Positions 48,231-58,357 of a stretch of 64,000 nt of DNA are shown here, piece after piece; the first letter of the stretch is position 1; each line of letters starts with the position of its first letter. Source of the DNA: Pelobates cultripes (lineage: Eukaryota > Chordata > Amphibia > Anura > Pelobatidae); contig OW240921.1 in the NCBI GenBank assembly GCA_933207985.1, forward strand, positions 108,117,193-108,181,192, given 5' to 3'. A program made the position numbers and the translations under genes. The notes under the pieces are model-generated. The model was not told where the DNA came from. It searched no databases and worked only from the letters and a program-made list of their open reading frames with translations.

Positions 48231-49530
48231 AAAAGCAGACTGATGTTCTAGTCCTAAAAAGGGCTTTTTGGGGTGCTGTCCTTACAGCAGAGATCAGATG
48301 AGTCCTTCAGGACTGTAGTGGACACTGTATACCCTAACCTAGCTATGCATTTCCCTATCTAATCAACAGCAGCTACACTTTCCCTCCTCTCACTAAGCAT
48401 GTAGCTTGAGAATGAATGTAAAATGGATGCCTTCCAGTAGGTGGGAGGGTCTGCTAGGGAGGGTGTGCTGCTAATTGGCTGGAATGTGTCTGCTGACTGG
48501 GAGGTACAGGGTCAAAGTTTACTCAATGATGACGAATAGGGGGCGGATCGAACCGCGCATATGTTCGCCGTCCGTGGCGAACGCGAACACGCTATGTTCG
48601 CCAGCGAACCGTTCGGTGCATCACTACTCACAACCTCATCAGTGATATACTTTTCAGCTGTCCCAGAGTAATATGTATTAAACATTCCTGATGGCTCCCA
48701 TTCATGGAGATGATAGCGTTTGTGAGAGCTGGGATCCATTCTGAATGCATGTGGTGTTCTATAATGATAATGTCACCAGTAAACTGTTATATACTTTGTT
48801 AATTAACATTATCCGTTAGTGGATCCTGTTGACTAACTGACACGAGACATATCATGAGTCAGTGCAAGTCAATTTCAACACAGATATATTACCATCTGCA
48901 CATGACTTCAGCTGATCACATAATTTATTCTTTAATAAATCGCTCAGATAAGTAAATAATTAATTAGGCCATTTGGAGTCTTCTTTATCAAGAAATACAG
49001 AGTTATGGAAAGACTAAATTGAAGATAGACTTCTCAAAAACAGAGCTTTCACAGATATTGTTTTGTTGGAATCTGCAAGGACAAGAAAATGCGGCAATAT
49101 CCCTTTATAGGGGCATCTTTGTCAGTCTGTTTTTTAACACACAGGCAGTTCCCCTTATCCATATTGTATGGTCTAATGTATCCCATTACTAACAACGCTG
49201 CATTCCCTGCAGGTTCTTTACTTAAATGCATTCAGAGTTTTGCAGAAAGGTCTATTTCTTCTTTGTGTAGAGTGTCATTGTGAATGGTGCTTTACAGCCC
49301 CTGTCTGATCTAGGTAAGGATCGACCATCAACAGTCTTTGAATTATTTCGATCACATCAACGGTGGCATTTCTAGAACTCTATCCAACCTTCACAGGCAA
49401 TTGACATCTTTTGAGGGTGGATGCTCCACTTAAATTCATGTCCTATTAGGAAAAGGCATAGCAAACAACTTTCAATGCACAATAGTGGATGGAAATTTCC
49501 AAACAGTACAACAAACAAACAGTGGATATA

Positions 49531-51052
49531 CAGGGAGTGCAGAATTATTAGGCAAATGAGTATTTTGACCACATCATCCTCTTTATGCATGTTGTCTTAC
49601 TCCAAGCTGTATAGGCTCGAAAGCCTACTACCAATTAAGCATATTAGGTGATGTGCATCTCTGTAATGAGAAGGGGTGTGGTCTAATGACATCAACACCC
49701 TATATCAGGTGTGCATAATTATTAGGCAACTTCCTTTCCTTTGGCAAAATGGGTCAAAAGAAGGACTTGACAGGCTCAGAAAAGTCAAAAATAGTGAGAT
49801 ATCTTGCAGAGGGATGCAGCACTCTTAAAATTGCAAAGCTTCTGAAGCGTGATCATCGAACAATCAAGCGTTTCATTCAAAATAGTCAACAGGGTCGCAA
49901 GAAGCATGTGGAAAAACCAAGGCGCAAAATAACTGCCCATGAACTGAGAAAAGTCAAGCGTGCAGCTGCCACGATGCCACTTGCCACCAGTTTGGCCATA
50001 TTTCAGAGCTGCAACATCACTGGAGTGCCCAAAAGCACAAGGTGTGCAATACTCAGAGACATGGCCAAGGTAAGAAAGGCTGAAAGACGACCACCACTGA
50101 ACAAGACACACAAGCTGAAACGTCAAGACTGGGCCAAGAAATATCTCAAGACTGATTTTTCTAAGGTTTTATGGACTGATGAAATGAGAGTGAGTCTTGA
50201 TGGGCCAGATGGATGGGCCCGTGGCTGGATTGGTAAAGGGCAGAGAGCTCCAGTCCGACTCAGACGCCAGCAAGGTGGAGGTGGAGTACTGGTTTGGGCT
50301 GGTATCATCAAAGATGAGCTTGTGGGGCCTTTTCGGGTTGAGGATGGAGTCAAGCTCAACTCCCAGTCCTACTGCCACCTGCTCTCGATTCTTCAAGCAG
50401 TGGTACAGGAAGAAGTCTGCATCCTTCAAGAAAATTTGATTTTGAAGGAGGACAATGCTAATACACGCGTGCAAACTCCACAGCGTGGCTGGCAAGAAAG
50501 GGTTAAAAGAAGAAAATTTTCCATTTGGCCTTGTAACCTATTTAAACATTTTCTGATAACCTGTCTGAATCAAAAATTGATTTTCAAGTAGGAAAAACAT
50601 TCAGTTTTCTGATTCAGTGTGGGGGATCTGTCACTTGCTGCTGGCAAAAACCCATGGTGTTCACAATATGTGACTCATCCGTATTGGCTTTCTATTGAGT
50701 GTCCTTGTTCAAAAAAATCCTATTTTTCAAATCATCCTTTTTGTTTTTTTTTGTTGTAAGTGAATATTGCTGAACCGTGATGTAATATTTTGGTTAAATA
50801 TTAAAATAAAGCAGATGCATGGGTATATTTGTTTTTTGTTAAGTTGCCTAATAATTATGCACAGTAATAGTCACCCGCACACACAGATATCCCCCTAACA
50901 TAGCTAAAACTAAAAACAAACTAAAAACTACTTCCAAAAATATTCAGCTTTGATATTAATGAGTTTTTTGGGTTCATTGAGAACATGGTTGTTGTTCAAT
51001 AATAAAATTAATCCTCAAAAATACAACTTGCCTAATAATTCTGCACTCCCTG
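49531..51052 (+). mobile_element. Tc1-like transposon with altered 3' third
   Basis: Inverted ends cagggagtgcagaattatta (plus ggcaa) at both termini, TA at 49529-49530 and 51053-51054. Inner repeats gtgcataattattaggcaa (49712) and ttgcctaataattatgcac (50843) give an IR/DR layout. The transposase frame starts at 49749: MGQKKDLTGSEKSKIVRYLA, a two-part helix-turn-helix, then VLWTDEMRVS with the first catalytic Asp. From about 50505 to 50825 the sequence departs from a Tc1 pattern (see mosaic entry), so the C-terminal catalytic region is lost. Confidence 0.85.
50505..50825 (-). other. mosaic segment: NNMT-like last exon blended with Tc1 sequence
   Basis: Colinear with 36590-36925 over about 310 bp through short exact blocks: attttcaagta, cattcagttt, gattcagtg, ggtgttcacaatatg, ggctttctat, tttcaaatcatcctttt, tgtaatatttt, gcagatgc. 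Between these are blocks that fit the expected Tc1 3' part (gagtgtccttg, gtgtggggg). On the minus strand the NNMT-like reading frame is not open. Confidence 0.7.
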
Positions 51053-51189
51053 TAGCACTCATACAGGAACTGGTCAAAAAGAGCCGACACTCAGAAGGTT
51101 CACTCCAAGAAAACGTTATACATATAGTAAACAACAACCAGTGAGTGTCCAAGTGAAAACACTTGTGAAACCACACAAGTGAGGGCGCT

Positions 51190-52330
51190 AAATTACCAGA
51201 TGTAAAATTCCATATTTACCTATCCTGGAACGATGGGTATAAAAACAGGGCTCAAGCCCATAAAAATAAGAAAGGAAGAGAAGGAGAGATAAATATCTGG
51301 ATTTAAAAAATGTACACTTTATTGTACAGCAAAATAGAAGAGTGAATACTAAAAAAATATAAATATACAACACAGTATAGTCCAGTTAGCACTATAGGTC
51401 TGAGATGGTGTAAAACAAACCCCCTCGGTCGCGACTCCTGGGGGTAAATAAAACTTCTAAAATGCTAAATAAGAGTTAAAAAGAGTCCAAACTGTGGAAC
51501 TAAAAAACAATACTTATGATGCTCGACGCATTTATCCCGTGGTCGTCAGGACTTCTTCAGAAGCCGGAGTGCTTGAATAGGAGTCTCTTTTCCCGATCTT
51601 CTTAAATACCTGCCTCTTCACGCCCAAAAGTGAATGAACGAATACGCATATGGACACATTCACTTCCGGGTGATCGCGTGCAACGACGTACTACCCAGCG
51701 ACATGCTACATGAACCCGGAAGTGTCATGCATGTATCATTGCTGCCGTCCCAGTAGTGATGGGAGTGAGCGCAGGACTCATTTTTTTGTATTTGTATTTA
51801 CTTTGTATCACACAGCCTTGTTACAATGCTGCCGCCCATCCCATGTGGTCCCTATTAAGGGTTAATAAGTATATAGGGGTGTATATAAAAAAATACCCCT
51901 CTCTGTCTCGTTAGAGATATCTTTGCCAGAAGCTCAAGGAAGCAGGCTGAAGGGTCAGTGTTAGGACCCGCTTTAGGGGGGTCTGGCTTGACGTTGGCAG
52001 GTGGGCATTCCCTCCAATGGCCGTTGGAGCAACTAAATGACCTCAATTTGTCTAAATATACATTGGGATTAAGGAGAGAGGGCAGGTAACTTTTTCTTTT
52101 CTTTGGTTTTTACTATATATCGGGACTGATGTGTACTGTAGTTATTGCTGCCGTCCCAGTTGTGATGGGAGTGAGCGCAGGACTCTTTTTTTTGTATCAT
52201 GCATGTATCAGCCTACTTCACATATCTCCATCACAGGTAAAACCCAATCACAGCAGAATCAGGCAGTTAAAACACCTGGTACTCAATCCACAGCCTGTTG
52301 ACAGGGATACGAGTGGGAGGAGAAGGAGGA
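51190..52330 (-). mobile_element. Penelope-type terminal debris with hammerhead-like motif
   Basis: Minus strand: tctgaagaagtcctgacgac, loop, acgggataaatgcgtcg at 51521-51565 (hammerhead-like core; gGAU-AAA instead of GAAA). CpG-rich ccggaagtg blocks (51661-51725) are similar to those upstream of the motif at 39.8 kb. Interrupted by the insertion 51739-52196. Confidence 0.5.
51739..52196. mobile_element. 458-bp insertion with terminal direct repeats and 14-bp target duplication
   Basis: tcatgcatgtatca flanks it on both sides (51725-51738, 52197-52210). Its first and last roughly 50 bp are direct repeats (ttgctgccgtcccagt, then gtgatgggagtgagcgcagg, then a T-run and gtat). A target duplication of this length suggests target-primed reverse transcription. 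No coding. Confidence 0.75.
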
Positions 52331-53494
52331 GAGCTCTAGGGGTAAGCTTTGTCTGCTATACCAGGTCTACTGTGTTTGGCATTGGTGAAATGGGTGTGAA
52401 AGTAAGGTCTAATGAGTGCAAGTCTGATACAGTTGAGTTGTTAAAGGTTGTTTTAGACTCTTAAAACAAACCATGCCAAAACAAACATAACTAAACTTTT
52501 GGAGGTCATAGGCATCATGGCAAGTAGGAGATGATAATGGGCAAAATATAATGTCACAGTCTGCTCTCCATTTGTCCTGGATCAGGTACTGAGGGATCTT
52601 TATAAGCAGACACTCCATTATATGTTATTCCCCTCTAACCTGCGGACGTGCATGTGCATCAAAAGGAGATTATACAATTATGGGAGCACACCCAAAATAC
52701 TGGGTGCCATAGATTGTACCGACATGTGCACTCTGGTACCCTAAACACTGCAGATGGGCACAGCTAGGGGTCTGACAAGGAGCTGTAGCCCTGAGTTGGG
52801 TCCTGAAATGCCCAAGGTCTAATATTTGTCACATGTCATTGTTAGTCCTGAGTCCCCTGTAACTCTGAGAGAGAAATGCCACATCCAATAATATATATTT
52901 TGATAATGTTGCCTTCATTTACCATATTTGAAGTTAATTATACAGCATAATGTGGGGGTATTGCTCTGTGCCCAGCATTTTAAGTATTAATACAGCATGG
53001 CACAGGGCTACATTCCTGTAATAGTCAAAATTCAGCCAAAGATTTGGTGTTATAATTTTAAAACACATTAGGTTTTAGGGTTAGACTAATGTATTTTATA
53101 TGGATGATTTGAGGAGGGGCTTCAGTCAACATATGCAGCTGAAGGTTTTGGTTATTTTACCACCTGGCGCAGCCAATGGCTCAGCGCCACCTCTAAGCAA
53201 CCAAAACAGAGGCACAGGTGTGGGAAGTTTAGGGTGAAATATCACACGCTTTATCGTCTAAGTAAATTCTACTTAAATTCCAGTAAAGTTATTAGGAGTT
53301 AGAAATTCCATTAAATGAAGAAAAAAATGTCCTTGATGTAACATTCTAAAGATAAAAAAACGTTTAATAACACAAAAACGCCCAAAACACGGCAGCACAA
53401 TTACAAACAAGTGCCCTTGAGTTTTAAATATGGCCTGCTCTACTTGATGTCACCTCTGATGTCAGACTCCTTTACCCCACTGTGTTTTATTTGG
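52331..53494. other. intergenic, nothing recognised, ends in a 100-N gap
   Basis: Low-complexity-free AT-rich sequence without gene or repeat signature I can name; gap 53495-53594 follows. Confidence 0.4.
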
Positions 53495-54326
53495 NNNNNN
53501 NNNNNNNNNNNNNNNNNNNNNNNNNNNNNNNNNNNNNNNNNNNNNNNNNNNNNNNNNNNNNNNNNNNNNNNNNNNNNNNNNNNNNNNNNNNNNNCAATGT
53601 GACTTCTACAGAGATAAACAGATTTGGTATTCCAGATAATGACTTGTTCTTATATACCCAGTAGCAATGTACCTAGTTAATCTAAAAAAAAGTGGTCTGG
53701 TTATTGATCCTATCTATTAAATTGCTTAAGAATATCATAATGAGTTCCAACTTAGAACGCAAGAAATTGCCTAAAATTAACTATTAGGGTAAATATGGGC
53801 AATCAAATAAAAGTGTAACTTATTTCTATAATGCCATGGTGGAACACCTTATTTTCTGCTATACAGTGCAATACGAGGAAGGGATAACTGGGTGGCTGCT
53901 GATAGGCTGAGAGCATCAGCTGACTCCCTCAGTCTAACAATAGGCGCCCATTGAGAAACATAATATTTACTATACGTACTACTAAGGCTTAAGGTGTTAT
54001 GGGGTGGGAGTATTCCTTTAATGCAATTTCCTAGGGATTTTCCCCTTTTCCGTTTCTCTTCCCATAAGAAAATAAACTAGTTTTAGACAAACTAAGTAGG
54101 TTCTAATTCTAGCCTTTAGGTACGGCTGGTCCACAATGTGGATGAAGTAAGTTTTAGGTATGGTATGTTCATAGTTCTTTCAGCAAAGTAAAATTTCCCC
54201 AAAGTCATTGAAATGCACTGTTACACTGTGATACTATACCTGTATAATTTAACCAGGACATAATGATGTTTCATGTACTTAAACTCAGAGTCTTTGTCTG
54301 TAATAACTTACAGATTCCTACCTTAA

Positions 54327-56696
54327 AGGGATACACATGGAACCAAAACAAGTTTGGCTTAATGAAGCAGTTTTGGTGTATAGATCATGACCCTGCAGTC
54401 TAACTGCTAAATTCACTGTCATTTAGAAGTTAAATCAATTTTGTTTCTGTCTATTCAGCCCCAGCCTTATCTTCCCTGGCTGTGACTCACAAAGCCTGCA
54501 TGGAAAAAAAGGGATTCATTTTTAGTCAGATCTTACAGCACACTTTCAGGAAGTGTTTATGGAGGCTGTGTTAGTCTCAGTCAGCCAGAGGAGGTGTGAC
54601 TAGAACTGCAAGAACAATGTGATTTAACTCTTAAATGGCAGATAATTGAGCAGTGAGACTGCAGAAGCATGGTTTATTCACCAAAACCACTTTATTAAGC
54701 TGTTGGCTATGATTTTATAACCAGCAGCCATTTTATAATCAGCCGCCATTTCATAAGCATTAGACATTTTAAACCTGATTTTATTCTTCTTGTATAAGAA
54801 AAAAGCTGTTATAATCTTTTATAAGGACAGAATAAAATATTAAGTATGATTTATTTGCTTATTCAAGTGTTCTGTTGCATCTACGTGTTCTCTAAAAGGG
54901 GAAGTATATGACTAGCAAGATACTTTGGGGAAGAAACTGAAATACATTCTACAAGCTGATCAAATATGTTATGAAACAATGTCTACAAATAAATGAAAGA
55001 TGTACAATTAGATTTTTAGAAAGTAGTCATTTGCCAAATTATCAAGTGATGTCTAGCTTTGGCCATGACCCTGTCTACCTTGTGAATAAAGTATAGCGAA
55101 CCGGAACCGCAAAGTTCGGGTTAGTACCGAACATTATGATTCCAAAGAACTTTCCCACGCTGTGCAAAATGACACAGAGCACTCTGATTGGTTAGCTTGA
55201 AATCCAGCCAATCAGAGTGCTCTGTCATTTTACACAGCGTGGGAAAGTTTTTTGGAATTTTCCCACGCTGTGTTAAATGGCACAGAGCACTCTGATTGGT
55301 GGATTAAGTAACCTATCAGAGTGTTATGAGTCAAATTACACAGCGTGGGAAAATTCCAAAACTTTCCCACGCTGTGTAAAATGACATAGAGCACTGTAAT
55401 TGGTGGATTTCAAGCCAACCCATCAGAGTGCTGTGACAGGTAAATGTAGAGACTTACCTGTCAGAGCACTCTGATTGGATGGCTGAAGCGCACCAATCAG
55501 AGTGCTCTGAGCCTAATTGTAGGGCGGGGCAAGGTTTTATAAGCCTTCCTCCGCTCTGCAGAGCTCCGTCTGCTCGGAGCCCTCCATGGGTGAAAATTGA
55601 TTTATTTATTTTTGCGTTCGTTCTTTTTTTTCTTATTTTTTTTGGGGGGAGGGGTGTGACTAGAGCTTTGGGGACCCCTAATCACCTGGGATGATATACA
55701 TTTTTATTCAGGGCCCCCACCCTCTGCTCAGGGGTGGGGCCAGGGGGAGGACAGTAGGTCCCCCCCTTATTGTTATTTATGGCCCCCACCCACCGCTCAT
55801 GGGTGGGGGCTGGGGGGGAGAACAGAAGGTCCCCCCCCTCCACATTCTTGTTTAGGGCCCCCACCCATCGCACAGGGGTGGGGGCAATAGGTTTTTTGTT
55901 TTTTTTACAGTGAGCAGCCACTGGCTGCTCACTGTTTACTAGACACGCCCCTACTCGCGGTATAGCGAGTAGGGGCTGAATTTACTAATACTAAGTAATC
56001 TTTACTTAGTATTAGTACATTTGGCTTAAAGACCAATTTAGGTCTTTCAGCCTTTTGGTAGATAGCTCCCTAATACCGTGGGAATTAGGGAGTTATCTAC
56101 TAAGCAGCTGCTTATTTTATGTATTTTATGTTATTTTAAGTGATTTCCCTATCCACGTTTGTTTACAGGGCACTTGTCCTACTCTTACCCCCATTTAACT
56201 TCCTTTTGCAGCCCTCTAGCCCTTTCCATGACTTTTTTTTTAGAGGCATTTTTGTGCCCAAAAGTTAGGGTCCCCATTGACTTCAATGGGGTTTGAGTTC
56301 GGGGTCAAATTCAATCCCGAACCCGGATTTTTTTTCAAAGTTCGGCCGAACCCGCCGGACCCGAACATCCAGGTGTCTGCTCAACTCTACTTGTGACCTT
56401 GAATTAATTTTTCAGTCAATGATCCAAAATAATTGCTGAATTGCTAATTCTGTATAATATGACGTAATGCTAAGTAATCATATTCTGTTTTTTTTTAATA
56501 TAAATCGTGATTGAAGTCATTACATTTCGAGATATGATATGAGACTGTGTGTCGCGTATCAGTCATTTCTCCCGAGCTCGTAGATGTGTTTGAGCTGGTT
56601 GGAGTTCCAAGGATGGTCTGCAGCCGTGAATAATCCCCAGGGAAGAATTTCTGTTCTAACATAAGTTAAGACTGTTTTGGTGCTTGGAGTGTCCAT
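54327..56696. mobile_element. TTAA-flanked MITE-like insertion, itself interrupted
   Basis: TTAA at 54323-54326 and 56697-56700. Ends agggatacacatgg and cttggagtgtccat. The paralogous positions in copies 1 and 3 (gctgccttaatatcc near 35679; gctaccttaatttcc near 62600) have one TTAA and no insert. Kolobok/T2-like by its ends. Confidence 0.75.
55086..56389. mobile_element. foldback element copy nested in the MITE
   Basis: Probable target duplication cttgtga (55079-55085, 56390-56396). It carries the palindromic cagagcactctgattggtt array, two CCCCCACC-rich blocks (55710-55880), the ctcgcggtatagcgagtagg palindrome, the hairpin module inverted, and the end gacccgaacatccaggtgtc. Confidence 0.6.
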
Positions 56697-56852
56697 TTAA
56701 CATCTTTACTTCACACAATGACACCTGGAGCTCTATGCTAGTTGGAAAAAGGACAGTTTTTCTTCCCCCAGTTTATTCATTTTTTATTACTAATGTTTTC
56801 ACATGTTTATTAATTTTGATTATTTTATTTTAATGAACTAAAGATTTAATAA

Positions 56853-56892
<40 letters not shown>

Positions 56893-56995
56893 TATATAAT
56901 ATAAATTTACAATTAAACAAAAAAGACTCAAGGCAGTGTTTATATAGCTTTGTTTATTTGTTATTACTTCGACTGTTTGAAATAGACCGGCCGCA

Positions 56996-58246
56996 TAGCC
57001 TTATTCTCTAGAACTATTTTGAGCATGAAGCCATGCGTGCGTTCGGTCAAAAAGAGGCTTCCAACTAACTTTTGAACCCCTGAACCGATCTGCTTGATTT
57101 TTAAGTATGTTGTTCCCCCAGATTGGGGCTATAGGGGAATGTATGTTTTATGGGGTTCTCATATGTTTTTGGGGTGTTTTCAGAATTGTGTAAAAACTGT
57201 CTTTTTTTCTTTGGAGATAATTGAGTTGAATCAGTAATTAACTCAATTATCTCCCAAGAAGAGGGGAGGGATTGTGTGAACTGTATGAGAGTATCTCAAT
57301 GTAAAACTCTGTTTTTATTGGCTTGTTAATCTTGTGTCCCTATTGCCCAACAAGGTCCACCTGGGTGTCACCCTTGTTCGGAAACTTGCATAAAAGGCCA
57401 GTGTGCCTCCATTAAAATTGAGTTCCTGTTTTACCCTCAACAGAGTCTCATCTCATGTGTGGGAGAAGACTGTATCTACCCTGGGGATTGCTATATCACT
57501 TGTGGCAGGATGGCCAGGCTCTTCACAATAAACTTCAAATGCAACAGTCAGGATAAAATAGTACTGCAGTTTGTCACTTTCCACAATATATACAAGGTTG
57601 TGCTCTCCCAAAAAAACAAAAACAAAAAGAAAATAAATCCTACTCCAACTGGAGACTTACTAAACAACAGTATTACTAACTATTCAACTGGCCAGCTAAT
57701 CTGGTTCCCAGTTTTAAACAACATGAAATACAGCATTTTAAGCAGGTTTCACACAGTACCTTTTTCTCAGAGTCTCAGGCTTAACTGCCTCCTCTCTCCC
57801 AGCTGTTAGATCCCTCATGTCTTCAGAGGCTAACCTTTTAAAACCCTAGTGCTGGTTAGTTACATTCAACTGTTTGATAACATTCAAGGGGTGACTCCTA
57901 CCAATTAACCCCATCATGCTGGGAATAGAGAGCACTCCAATCAATTACTAACATAAAAAGCTTCTCTGACCCTGCCACACACTATACTCCCCTGGGATTA
58001 TAATCACTAGCTCTTCTAAGAGCTGTTCCTGCTACGCTCTCTGGAGTAGAAGTTCATCCACTGGAAGCTGGACGCTGGTCTTGGGTCCAGGGTGGAGGAC
58101 AGCAAGTTCCCAGCCAAGCTGTAACGCGGAACATGGGGACTGCAGTGCTGATGGTGTCTGATGGAGTGCTTGGAGTTCCTCGGTGAACACTAGGAGCATC
58201 CGTCAGCAGAGGTATCCAACCGGGGTACAGGAAGCTCCGTTACACT
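56996..58246 (-). mobile_element. solo LTR, inverted, with a second LTR nested in it
   Basis: The reverse strand begins tgtaacggagcttcctgtac and contains the same motifs as the other solo LTRs (tccagcttccagtgg, paired ctcaattatctcc blocks). The nested 479-bp LTR at 57501-57979 starts tgtggcagga, ends cctgccaca and is flanked by cact. The left limit is approximate. Confidence 0.65.
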
Positions 58247-58259
58247 ATATATAGTGTTT

Positions 58260-58357
58260 GTATAAAAACACACACACACTCTATCTCTTTCTATCCATCT
58301 CTTTATCTATCTATCTATTTCTATCTATTTCAATCTATATATCTTTCTATCTATCCT
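58260..58357. repeat. (TCTA)n microsatellite next to the L2 tail
   Basis: ctatctat-type run followed by tattattatt, the 3' tail of the adjacent L2 element. Confidence 0.85.

Larger units (their letters stand above)
44955..48626. mobile_element. 3.7-kb hAT-like element with perfect 8-bp target duplication
   Basis: Ends tagtgatgtcgc and gcatcacta; ctcacaac directly flanks both sides (44947-44954, 48627-48634). Subterminal CG-rich gttcgcgaacggcgaacgcg and gttcgccagcgaaccgttcg blocks. Inside: a 91-bp tandem array, a Ty3/gypsy pol fragment, a minus-strand low-complexity protein start and a roughly 120-bp tandem array. No complete transposase, so non-autonomous. The solo right end is at 17294-17653. 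Confidence 0.85.
43236..49520 (-). pseudogene. old L1-like LINE, split by a hAT-like element
   Basis: The minus strand across 43240-44946 gives a badly decayed RT: EALPREILKSQYSS, LTLDP-like and NADRDQQSFMAISIDAEKTF, then GSPLSSLLHILTKVLLATD and a WYVNDIAI position where F-A-D-D stood. 48635-48740 continues upstream (EWEPSGMFNTYYSGTAEKYI). L1-group order, many stops. The extent beyond 48.9 kb is uncertain. Confidence 0.55.
54010..56770 (-). other. NNMT-like flank copy 2, split by a TTAA insertion
   Basis: 54010-54322 and 56701-56770 together match 35271-35770 (acggctggtccacaatg, ttaaccaggacataatg, then ttcacacaatgacac, and cagtttattcattt). No coding exon remains in this copy; beyond 56.8 kb the similarity stops at AT repeats and an LTR. 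Confidence 0.7.
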
